Assembly: GCA_038239345.1 (NCBI GenBank)
Contig: JBBSEX010000005.1
Location: forward strand, 256,759-320,758
Source: JBBSEX01 sp038239345
GTDB lineage: Bacteria > Acidobacteriota > Terriglobia > Bryobacterales > Bryobacteraceae
Direction: 5' to 3'
Length of the DNA stretch: 64,000 nt
In this document: positions 25,219-32,760 of the stretch, one piece after another
Numbering within the stretch: position 1 is the first letter of the stretch
Layout of the letters: every line of letters starts with the position of its first letter
Notes under the pieces: model-generated
What the model was told of the DNA's origin: nothing
Seen by the model: the letters and a program-made list of their open reading frames with translations, nothing else
Database searches by the model: none
Program-made: the position numbers and the translations under genes

Positions 25219-26376
25219 ATGAAAATTCACGAGTATCAGGCTAAGGCAATCTTGGCCAAATACGGTGTACCCGTGCCTAAAGGCGAAGTCGCCTACACTG
25301 TCGAGGAGGCTGAAGCGGCGGCCAAATCCATTGGTGGACGCGTCGTCGTAAAGGCCCAGATTCATGCCGGTGGCCGAGGTAAAGGTGGCGGCGTCAAACT
25401 CGCCAACGACGCAACCGAAGCCCTGGAAATTGCCCGCAAAATCCTCGGAATGACTCTGATTACCCATCAGACGGGACCCGAGGGACGACTGGTCCAACGG
25501 TTGCTCGTAGAAGAGACTCTGCCCATCGAGCGCGAGCTCTATTTAGGTATCGTACTCGACCGCGCACTCGGCAAACCGGTCTTTATGGCATCGGCCGATG
25601 GCGGGATGGATATCGAAGAGGTGGCCGCGAAAGATCCCACGCGTATCCTGAAAGAACCGCTTGAGCCAGGCCTTGGACTCACCCCGTTTCAAGCGCGCAA
25701 ACTCGCTTTTGGCATCGGAATACCGGCGGCCAGCATCAATCCCGCCGTCGCCGCGATGATCGCACTCTCCAAGGCCTACGACGGTATCGACGCCTCGTTG
25801 GCGGAGATTAATCCGTTTGTCCTGACCGGTGACGGCCGCGTCGTGGCGCTCGATGCGAAAATCACGATCGACGATAACGCTCTCTATCGCCACAAGGATC
25901 TGGTGGAACTTCGCGATCTGAACGAAGAAGATCCATTGGAAGTGGAAGCTTCGCGCTATGGCCTGAATTACATCAAACTCGACGGCACCGTCGCCTGCAT
26001 GGTAAATGGGGCGGGCCTGGCGATGGGCACGATGGACATCATTAAATATGCGGGCGGAAGTCCGGCAAATTTTCTTGACGTCGGCGGCGGCGCGAATGCC
26101 GAACAGATTAAGAACGCGTTTCGCATCCTGCTGTCGGATACCAGCGTGAAGGCGGTACTGATCAACATATTCGGCGGGATTCTGCGCTGCGATACGCTGG
26201 CCACGGGCGTAGTTGCCGCCGCGCGAGATTTGAATATTACGGTGCCCATCGTGGTCCGCATGGAAGGTACCAACGTGGAATTAGGCCAGGAAATTCTCGC
26301 TCACTCGGGATTCAATTTCACTATCGCCGACGGCATGAAGGACGCAGCGGAGAAAGTCGTGAGGTTGGCGCAATGA
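25219..26376 (+). CDS. sucC: Succinyl-CoA synthetase, beta subunit (ADP-forming)
   Basis: This 385-aa TCA-cycle subunit has an ATP-grasp N-terminal region (MKIHEYQAKAILAKYGVPVP; VVKAQIHAGGRGKGGGVKLA, where nucleotide binds) and a C-terminal flavodoxin-like region (NFLDVGGGANAEQI, NIFGGILRCD). The length and the motif set are those of the usual bacterial ADP-forming type. GGCGG lies 8 bases before the ATG. The sucD gene overlaps by 4 bases, as expected for two subunits of one complex. Confidence 0.97.
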   Translation: MKIHEYQAKAILAKYGVPVPKGEVAYTVEEAEAAAKSIGGRVVVKAQIHAGGRGKGGGVKLANDATEALEIARKILGMTLITHQTGPEGRLVQRLLVEETLPIERELYLGIVLDRALGKPVFMASADGGMDIEEVAAKDPTRILKEPLEPGLGLTPFQARKLAFGIGIPAASINPAVAAMIALSKAYDGIDASLAEINPFVLTGDGRVVALDAKITIDDNALYRHKDLVELRDLNEEDPLEVEASRYGLNYIKLDGTVACMVNGAGLAMGTMDIIKYAGGSPANFLDVGGGANAEQIKNAFRILLSDTSVKAVLINIFGGILRCDTLATGVVAAARDLNITVPIVVRMEGTNVELGQEILAHSGFNFTIADGMKDAAEKVVRLAQ

Positions 26377-27242
26377 GTGTATTAGTAAACCAACACACCA
26401 AAGTGATGGTCCAGGGATTTACCGGGAAGGAAGGCACCTTTCACGCGACGCAATCGATCGCCTACGGAACGCAAGTGGTGGGTGGAGTTACCCCCGGCAA
26501 GGGCGGTCAGAAACATCTCGCGCTTCCAGTATTCGACACGGTGATGGAGTGCGTTCAGGAAACCGGAGCGAATGCGACAGTCATTTTCGTTCCGCCGCCA
26601 TTCGCCGCCGACGCCATTATGGAAGCCGCCGACGCGGGCCTGCCGCTAGTGGTATGCATCACCGAAGGCATTCCCGCGGCCGACATGATCAAGGTCTGGG
26701 CCTATTTGAAGAATCATCCCGCCACCCGCCTGATTGGGCCGAACTGCCCGGGGGTGATCTCGCCCGGCAAATGTAAAATCGGAATTATGCCCGCGCACAT
26801 TCATCGCCCCGGAAATGTCGGCGTGGTGTCGCGCTCGGGAACGCTGACGTATGAAGCAGTCGGCCAGCTGACGAAGTTGGGCATTGGACAATCCACGTGC
26901 ATCGGTATCGGCGGCGATCCGATTATCGGGACCAGTTTTACCGATGCCATCCGCATGTTCAATGAGGATCCGGATACGCACGCCATCGTGATGATCGGCG
27001 AAATTGGCGGGGATGCGGAAGAGCAGGCCGCGGCCTACATCAAGGCGAACGTGAAGAAACCGGTTGTCGGTTTCATCGCCGGCCAAACCGCGCCGCCGGG
27101 ACGCCGCATGGGACACGCCGGGGCGATCATTTCCGGGGGATCGGGCAAGGCTGAAGACAAGATCAAGGCGATGGAAGAGGCGGGCATCACGGTGTGCCCC
27201 TCCCCAGCCGATATCGGAGCGAAGATTCAAAGCAGATTGTAA
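26373..27242 (+). CDS. sucD: Succinyl-CoA synthetase, alpha subunit
   Basis: This 289-aa partner of SucC carries the CoA-binding N-terminal Rossmann part (VMVQGFTGKEGTFH) and the phosphohistidine segment GHAGAIISGG with the catalytic His at about residue 248. It also carries IGPNCPGVISPG and GIGGDPIIGT, both diagnostic. The ATG overlaps the sucC stop (ATGA). The ndk gene starts 4 bases after its stop, so sucC-sucD-ndk probably form one operon linking TCA substrate-level phosphorylation to nucleotide phosphate exchange. Confidence 0.97.
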   Translation: MSVLVNQHTKVMVQGFTGKEGTFHATQSIAYGTQVVGGVTPGKGGQKHLALPVFDTVMECVQETGANATVIFVPPPFAADAIMEAADAGLPLVVCITEGIPAADMIKVWAYLKNHPATRLIGPNCPGVISPGKCKIGIMPAHIHRPGNVGVVSRSGTLTYEAVGQLTKLGIGQSTCIGIGGDPIIGTSFTDAIRMFNEDPDTHAIVMIGEIGGDAEEQAAAYIKANVKKPVVGFIAGQTAPPGRRMGHAGAIISGGSGKAEDKIKAMEEAGITVCPSPADIGAKIQSRL

Positions 27243-27246
27243 TTTT

Positions 27247-27666
27247 ATGAGCACAGAACGTACATTCGCCATGATTAAACCGGACGCCGTCGCGGCCGGC
27301 CAAGCGGGACAGATTCTCGCCGTAATCGAAGAGAACGGTTTTAAAGTAATTGGAATGAAGTTGAAGCGCATCTCCACCCTTGAGGCCGAGGCTTTCTATG
27401 GGGTGCATCGCGAGCGGCCATTCTTCAAAAGCCTGGTCACTTTTATGACCGAAGGACCTACGGTCGTGCTTGTTCTAGAACGCGATGACGCGGTGAAGAA
27501 ATGGCGCGAAGTGATCGGCGCTACCAATCCCACCAATGCCGCCGAGGGCACTATACGCAAGCGATTCGCGGCCAGCATCGAACGCAACTGCGCCCATGGA
27601 TCCGACGCCGCGGAAACAGCGGCCATCGAAATTCCCTTCTATTTCAGCTCGTCTGAACTGCTGTAA
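27247..27666 (+). CDS. ndk: Nucleoside diphosphate kinase
   Basis: This 139-aa enzyme transfers the gamma-phosphate among nucleotides. The N-terminus (MSTERTFAMIKPDAV), the RPFFKSLV region and the phosphohistidine in NCAHGSDAAETA (His at about residue 117) are all as expected. The start at 27247 is chosen over an in-frame upstream extension into sucD because it gives the standard length and N-terminus. It follows sucD by 4 bases with only a weak ribosome site, consistent with coupled translation. Confidence 0.96.
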   Translation: MSTERTFAMIKPDAVAAGQAGQILAVIEENGFKVIGMKLKRISTLEAEAFYGVHRERPFFKSLVTFMTEGPTVVLVLERDDAVKKWREVIGATNPTNAAEGTIRKRFAASIERNCAHGSDAAETAAIEIPFYFSSSELL

Positions 27667-27703
27667 TACTTCGCCAGACTCGTTGGAAATCCCCGAGGAA
27701 ATT

Positions 27704-27733
27704 GTGTGGAAAACTTTCTATGGTTTTCCACAC
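27704..27733. promoter_or_regulatory. Inverted pair of DnaA-box-like sites (TTTTCCACA) before dnaB
   Basis: GTGTGGAAAAC (27704-27714) and GTTTTCCACAC (27723-27733) form a perfect 11-bp inverted repeat with an 8-base spacer. Each arm contains TTTTCCACA, one base from the E. coli DnaA box TTATCCACA and equal to the box used in cyanobacteria. No T-tract follows, so it is not a classical terminator for ndk. A TAGAAT -10-like box is at 27755-27760. DnaA control of dnaB is a plausible reading. Confidence 0.5.
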
Positions 27734-27780
27734 CATACTCAATTTGAGCTCTGCTAGAATCGCCTCCGTACCGTACGACT

Positions 27781-29151
27781 ATGCCTACTGATATCGCCTA
27801 CGAGAAAGGGCTGCCGGCCAATCCCGACGCCGAACGTTTTGTGCTCGGCTCCATTCTGATGAACGATTCGGCGTTCATCCAGGTGGCGGGCACGGTCCAG
27901 CCCGACGACTTCAGTCTGGAAAAGCATCGCCGCATCTTTTTGCGGATGATGGAAATCTACGATCGCCGCGAACGTATCGATCGCATAACACTGGCAAACG
28001 AGCTGATGAAGCAAGGGCAGCTCGAGTCCGTCGACGGTCTAAGCTACCTGGTTTCGCTCGACGATGGCCTGCCGCACATCGCAAATCTGGAAGGCTACGT
28101 TCGCATCGTCAAGGAAAAGGCGACCATGCGAAAAATCATCTTCGCAGCCCAGAAGATGATCGATCGCTGCCTGATCGGCGAGGATCAAACCGATGAAATT
28201 CTTGCCGGCGCCGAAGAAACTTTGCTGCGTTTGGGAGAGTCGCGCGCTAAAGACGATCTGGTAAATCCCGGCCGTATCATAGAGGATTTTCAGGGTGGCT
28301 TGAACGCTTTCCTCGATCCCAGTAAGCGTGTCAAAGGCTTAAGTACGGGCTTCACGAAGTTCGATGAGATGACCAGTGGTCTGCATGAAGGTGAGCTGTT
28401 CATTCTTGCGGCAAGGCCGTCGATGGGTAAGACGGCGTTTGCACTTAACATCGCCCAGCATGTCGCAACCTTTCCCGATGTGCGAGCCACTGTCGCCGTT
28501 TTCTCGCTTGAAATGTCCAAGGAATCGTTGCTGATTCGTATGATTTGCGCCCGCGCCCGCGTCGATCAGCAGAAGTTTCGTCTAGGCTTTCTGAACTCCG
28601 ATGAACGCCGCCGGCTGCAACTGGCGGCCGCCGAACTGGTCGACGCGCCAATCTTCATCGACGACTCAGCGGGGACGAATCTGATGGACATCCATGCGAA
28701 GCTGCGGCGCTTGCAAGCCGAACAGAAGAGCCTTGGCTTGGTTATCATCGATTACCTGCAACTGATGAGCGGCTCCGGCCGTTCGGAAAATCGCAACCAG
28801 GAAGTGAGTGCGATCTCACGCGGCATGAAGCTTCTTGCCAAGGAATTGAAAGTGCCGTTCATCGTCTTATCGCAGCTGAGCCGGGCATCGGAAACCCGCC
28901 CTGGCGATCATCGCCCGATGATGAGCGATCTGCGCGATTCTGGATCGATTGAGCAGGACGCCGATCTTATCGGCTTCATCTTCCGGGAAGAAGTTTACAA
29001 GCCCGATCGGGAAGATCTGCGCGGTGAAGCGGAACTGATCCTGGCCAAGCAACGTAACGGCCCCACAGGGAAGGTCAGGATGGTATTCCGCCGGGAGTTT
29101 ACCAGATTTGAAAATCGAACGGAAGATTTGGGCGAAGATCCCAGCGATTGA
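27781..29151 (+). CDS. dnaB: Replicative DNA helicase DnaB
   Basis: This 456-aa hexameric helicase has the N-terminal DnaB domain (AERFVLGSILMNDSAF; VSLDDGLPHIANLEGYV) and the RecA-like motor. The Walker A is ARPSMGKTA (about residues 211-219), Walker B is LVIIDYLQLMSG, and the downstream segment AISRGMKLLAKELKVPFI is diagnostic. No intein is present. Gene end reads NRTEDLGEDPSD. It is convergent with the SDR gene 7 bases away. The upstream region holds an inverted TTTTCCACA pair. Confidence 0.97.
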   Translation: MPTDIAYEKGLPANPDAERFVLGSILMNDSAFIQVAGTVQPDDFSLEKHRRIFLRMMEIYDRRERIDRITLANELMKQGQLESVDGLSYLVSLDDGLPHIANLEGYVRIVKEKATMRKIIFAAQKMIDRCLIGEDQTDEILAGAEETLLRLGESRAKDDLVNPGRIIEDFQGGLNAFLDPSKRVKGLSTGFTKFDEMTSGLHEGELFILAARPSMGKTAFALNIAQHVATFPDVRATVAVFSLEMSKESLLIRMICARARVDQQKFRLGFLNSDERRRLQLAAAELVDAPIFIDDSAGTNLMDIHAKLRRLQAEQKSLGLVIIDYLQLMSGSGRSENRNQEVSAISRGMKLLAKELKVPFIVLSQLSRASETRPGDHRPMMSDLRDSGSIEQDADLIGFIFREEVYKPDREDLRGEAELILAKQRNGPTGKVRMVFRREFTRFENRTEDLGEDPSD

Positions 29152-29158
29152 TCCGGCG

Positions 29159-29974
29159 CTACCACATCACGATTCCGCCATCGAAATTTATCGACTGTCC
29201 GGTCATGTAGGATGCCGCCGGCGTGCATAACCAAGCGATCAATCCCGCCACTTCTTCGGGTTTCGCGGCCCGCTGCAGTGGAATCATCGAGCGCTGCAAT
29301 TTATCCCACTCGTCACCGCGCCCCAGCGAATCCATTCGTGCCGTATCGATTAGCCCAGGGCAAACCGCATTCACGCGAATATTATGAGGCGCCAATTCCA
29401 TCGCCAGCGCTTGGGTGAATCCTTGTAGCCCGAAGTTCGCCGCGCAATACGCCGTGGTATTCGCCGCGCCTCGCTTGCCCATGACGGATGAAATATTGAC
29501 GATGCTTCCGCCTTCGTCGCGTTCCAGCATCGGCGGTACAGCGGCTTTAGATAGAAGAAAACTGCCGGTCAGTTTCACGTCGAGTACCTTCCGCCAGGCG
29601 TCTTCGGAAAGCTGATGAATTGGGACCCGATCTCCGCCGCGCTCGACAGCCGCGTTGTTAATCACGATATCCACGCGTCCGAATTTCGAAAGCGCGGCGT
29701 TTACCGTACGCTCGGCATCCGCCGACTTTTGGGCGTTGGCGATAACCGTTACGGCGGAACTTCCATGACTGCGAATCTGCTCCGCCGTGCTCTCAATATC
29801 GCGCCAGCCGATTTCTTTTTCGTCGGCGGGATAATTCTGCGGATCGCGGCCGGTTCCAGTCACGATCAGGTCGGCCCCAAGTTCGGCTAGGGCTACGGCG
29901 ACTGCCCTTCCAATACCGCGCAACCGCCCCGCTCCCGTGACGATAGCGACTCGCCCGCCGAGTGGCCTCGACAT
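29159..29974 (-). CDS. Short-chain dehydrogenase/reductase with altered catalytic tetrad
   Basis: This 271-aa Rossmann-fold protein has the cofactor loop VTGAGRLRGIGRA (residues 12-24), NNAA at 106-109 and the catalytic Ser in NISSV (about 163). The Tyr is at 176, in TAYCAANFG. The usual YxxxK lysine is Asn at 180, and the position normally held by the catalytic Asn (VNLTG) is Lys at 134 (DVKLTGSFL). Both codons are unambiguous (AAC and AAA). Whether the swap preserves activity is unknown. The start is 3 bases after the tpx stop, so it is cotranscribed with tpx. Confidence 0.92.
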   Translation of the reverse strand: MSRPLGGRVAIVTGAGRLRGIGRAVAVALAELGADLIVTGTGRDPQNYPADEKEIGWRDIESTAEQIRSHGSSAVTVIANAQKSADAERTVNAALSKFGRVDIVINNAAVERGGDRVPIHQLSEDAWRKVLDVKLTGSFLLSKAAVPPMLERDEGGSIVNISSVMGKRGAANTTAYCAANFGLQGFTQALAMELAPHNIRVNAVCPGLIDTARMDSLGRGDEWDKLQRSMIPLQRAAKPEEVAGLIAWLCTPAASYMTGQSINFDGGIVMW

Positions 29975-29977
29975 TCT

Positions 29978-30484
29978 TTATAACGACCGAACGGCTGTTA
30001 AAGTAGCGTCGTAATTGGGATGCTCGCCCACCTCCTTCACATATTCCACGTGCACGAGTTTATCGTCCTTATCGACGACGAAAATAGCGCGGCTTTCAAT
30101 GCGTAATTCCTTGATCAGCGTCCCATAATTCTCACCAAACGACCCGGTTTTGTGGTCGGAAAGCATCTTCACCTTATCTATTCCGTACGCCCCGCACCAG
30201 CGCTTCTGGGCGAATGGCAGATCCATGCTGACCGTATAAATCTCCACATTCGGGAGGTTGGAAGCTTCCTCATTAAAGCGCTTTGTCTGGGCATCGCACA
30301 CTGGCGTATCAAGCGAGGGAATGACGCTGAAAATGCGAGTGGACTTTCCCGTACCGGCCAGATTAACCGGCTGTAGCTTGTCGTCGATCAGATCGAAATC
30401 CGGCGCCTTATCGCCCGCCTTGAGTTCCGGCCCAACCAAAGTGAATGGGTTGCCCCGCAGAGTAGTTGCTCCTGCTCTTTCCAT
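29978..30484 (-). CDS. tpx: Thiol peroxidase
   Basis: This 168-aa atypical 2-Cys peroxiredoxin reduces lipid and hydrogen peroxides using thioredoxin. The peroxidatic Cys is at residue 63 (SLDTPVCDAQT) and the resolving Cys at 97 (RWCGAYG), the Tpx spacing. The N-terminal LRGNPFTLVG and APDFDL segments are typical. It lies 37 bases after the DUF255 gene and 3 bases before the SDR, all on the minus strand. Confidence 0.95.
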   Translation of the reverse strand: MERAGATTLRGNPFTLVGPELKAGDKAPDFDLIDDKLQPVNLAGTGKSTRIFSVIPSLDTPVCDAQTKRFNEEASNLPNVEIYTVSMDLPFAQKRWCGAYGIDKVKMLSDHKTGSFGENYGTLIKELRIESRAIFVVDKDDKLVHVEYVKEVGEHPNYDATLTAVRSL

Positions 30485-30521
30485 GTGTCTCCTCAGTTGT
30501 ATCTCTTATGTAAAAACTCTC

Positions 30522-32630
30522 TCATTGTAACAACTCAGCCAATTCCACGGCCTCGGTAACGGGCAACTGGCAGGCGAAGTTTTCGCAAACATAAGCGGCG
30601 GCGGTTCCTTCCGGAGCAGTCATTTCACCGAAGACCGTCGAGTAGCGCGACAAACCTTCCCGAGCTTCCGCGCCGTCAATCGCTAGAATCACGGCGTTTG
30701 GCAAAAACCGCAGCCGGACCTCATCGAGAAGAGCGGAAAACTCGTCGGTCCGCCCATCGCTCGCAATCACGATCTGCCGTGGCGAACTCAGCGACAGCAT
30801 GTAGGCGGCCAGCATCTGCGGCATTCCGAAGGGCGCCTTGCTCAGGCCCTGTGAAAAACACTGCAGCGTTCCTTCGCCCTGCTCGCGAAACGATTCTTTA
30901 TCGGCCATGCGTGCCAATCGCAGCAAGACCAACGCGGCTACGGAGTTACCCGACGGCTCGGCGCCATCATAGTCGTCTTTCAAACGCATCAACAAACTGC
31001 TATCGCCTTCCGCCGCGCTAAAAAATCCGCCCCGTTCGCCGTCCCCAAATAGCTCGATCATCTTAGCCGTTAGTTGCACCGCGAGGTCCAGATGATAGAC
31101 CTGGAAATTTGCTTCGTACAGATCCAGTAAACCCTGGATGAAAAACGCGTAGTCGTCCAGGAATGCCGGAATCGCCGCGTCCCCATCACGGAATCGCCGT
31201 AGCAGCACCACGGTTTCCGGATTGTACATATTCTTCAGGATGAACTCGGTGGCGCGCGCCGCGGACTCCAGATATTTCGGCTCATCCAAAATTTGCGCGC
31301 CCTTGGCAAATGCTGAGATCATCAGCCCGTTCCACGAGGTCAGGATTTTGTCATCCAAATGCGGTCGCACGCGCAGAGATCGTGCTTCCATCAATTTGAT
31401 TTTCGCCTCGTCCAGCGCGGAGATTACCTCATCTTCGAGAATCTTGAAGCGCAGCGCCGTCTCTTCCACAGCATGGGCCTCATACAAAATATTCTTTCCG
31501 CCAAATTCTCCATGCGGGTCCGAATCGACATTGCCGTGTTCGCCGACGCCATAGTGGTAAGCAAACCAATCGGCTGCCGGTTCGCCCAGAATTTCATTCA
31601 GCTCCTTGCGGGTCCAGACATAGAAAGCGCCCTCCGCCTTTTCATGCGGATGCTCCGGATCCACAACGCTGTCGGCATCTTCGGCCGAGTAAAACCCGCC
31701 ATCCGGCGCCGTCATATCGCGAATGATGTATTCGAAGATGTCGTGGGCCACCTCGGCAAAGTAGTTTTCCCGCGTAATCTGAAAAGCTTCCAAATATGAG
31801 ATAGCGAGTTGCGCCTGATCGTACAGCATTTTCTCAAAATGAGGAACGAACCAACGCTCATCCACTGAATAGCGATGAAAGCCTCCACCCAACTGATCGT
31901 TCATTCCGCCCTTCGCCATCTCCCGCAGAGTTTGCAAAACCATCTCCAGCGCTTCCCGATTTTTCGTTCCCTGGTAGTAGCGCAATAGAAAATTGTGAAC
32001 CGATGGGCGGGGAAATTTCGGAGCTCCTCCGAAGCCGCCATGCTCGGAATCGAAGCTACGCTTAAAACCAGAAAAGGCCGTGTCCAGCAAATCTTTCTGC
32101 AACGCGACCTGCGTTGTATCGCCCGCTACGTGCGCCTTCAACTGCTCCATGACAGATGCGCCGGATTTTAGAATCGCCTCTCGATCGTCCCCCCATGCTT
32201 TGCCCAAATGCTGTAAAATCGCCCCAAAACCGGGCCGTCCGTAGCGATTGTCCGGGGGAAAATAAGTTCCCCCGTAGAAAGGCTGCAGGTCGGGCGTGAG
32301 AAATACGGACATTGGCCAACCGCCACTACCCGTCGTAGCCTGCACGAAGAGCATGTAAATCCGATCCACGTCCGGCCGTTCTTCGCGATCTACCTTCACC
32401 GGCACGAAAAACTGATTCATCGCCGCCGCGATCTGCTCATTTTCAAACGACTCGCGCTCCATGACGTGGCACCAGTGGCAGGTGGAATAGCCGATGGAGA
32501 GGAAGATCGGCTTATCCTCATCCCTGGCCTTGGCGAACGCCTCCGGTCCCCACGCATACCAATCGACGGGATTGTTGGCGTGCTGGAGCAGATAGGGGCT
32601 TTTCTCTTGACTCAAACGGTTGGATGGCAT
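30522..32630 (-). CDS. DUF255 / thioredoxin-domain protein (YyaL, SPATA20 family)
   Basis: This 702-aa protein begins with the diagnostic MPSNRLSQEKSPYLLQHANNP and a thioredoxin-like fold with STCHWCHVMERESFE (CxxC at about residue 50). A six-hairpin (alpha/alpha barrel) glycosidase-like domain follows (GGFGGAPKFPRP; GGFHRYSVDERW; KILTSWNGLMISA). The family is widespread in bacteria and humans, with unproven enzymatic function. The start at 32630 matches family N-termini; the longer frame to 32690 would add 20 unconserved residues. The tpx gene follows 37 bases downstream. Confidence 0.93.
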   Translation of the reverse strand: MPSNRLSQEKSPYLLQHANNPVDWYAWGPEAFAKARDEDKPIFLSIGYSTCHWCHVMERESFENEQIAAAMNQFFVPVKVDREERPDVDRIYMLFVQATTGSGGWPMSVFLTPDLQPFYGGTYFPPDNRYGRPGFGAILQHLGKAWGDDREAILKSGASVMEQLKAHVAGDTTQVALQKDLLDTAFSGFKRSFDSEHGGFGGAPKFPRPSVHNFLLRYYQGTKNREALEMVLQTLREMAKGGMNDQLGGGFHRYSVDERWFVPHFEKMLYDQAQLAISYLEAFQITRENYFAEVAHDIFEYIIRDMTAPDGGFYSAEDADSVVDPEHPHEKAEGAFYVWTRKELNEILGEPAADWFAYHYGVGEHGNVDSDPHGEFGGKNILYEAHAVEETALRFKILEDEVISALDEAKIKLMEARSLRVRPHLDDKILTSWNGLMISAFAKGAQILDEPKYLESAARATEFILKNMYNPETVVLLRRFRDGDAAIPAFLDDYAFFIQGLLDLYEANFQVYHLDLAVQLTAKMIELFGDGERGGFFSAAEGDSSLLMRLKDDYDGAEPSGNSVAALVLLRLARMADKESFREQGEGTLQCFSQGLSKAPFGMPQMLAAYMLSLSSPRQIVIASDGRTDEFSALLDEVRLRFLPNAVILAIDGAEAREGLSRYSTVFGEMTAPEGTAAAYVCENFACQLPVTEAVELAELLQ

Positions 32631-32760
32631 GGAATTGGGAAGACTCGAATCGCTATCAGCCCACGATATCACCTGCCTTGGCTCAACCAAAATACACCCG
32701 AGGTGGAGCGCCTGATAGCCGACGAATTATTGCTGCGAACATGAGTTGCGAAGGTCGACT

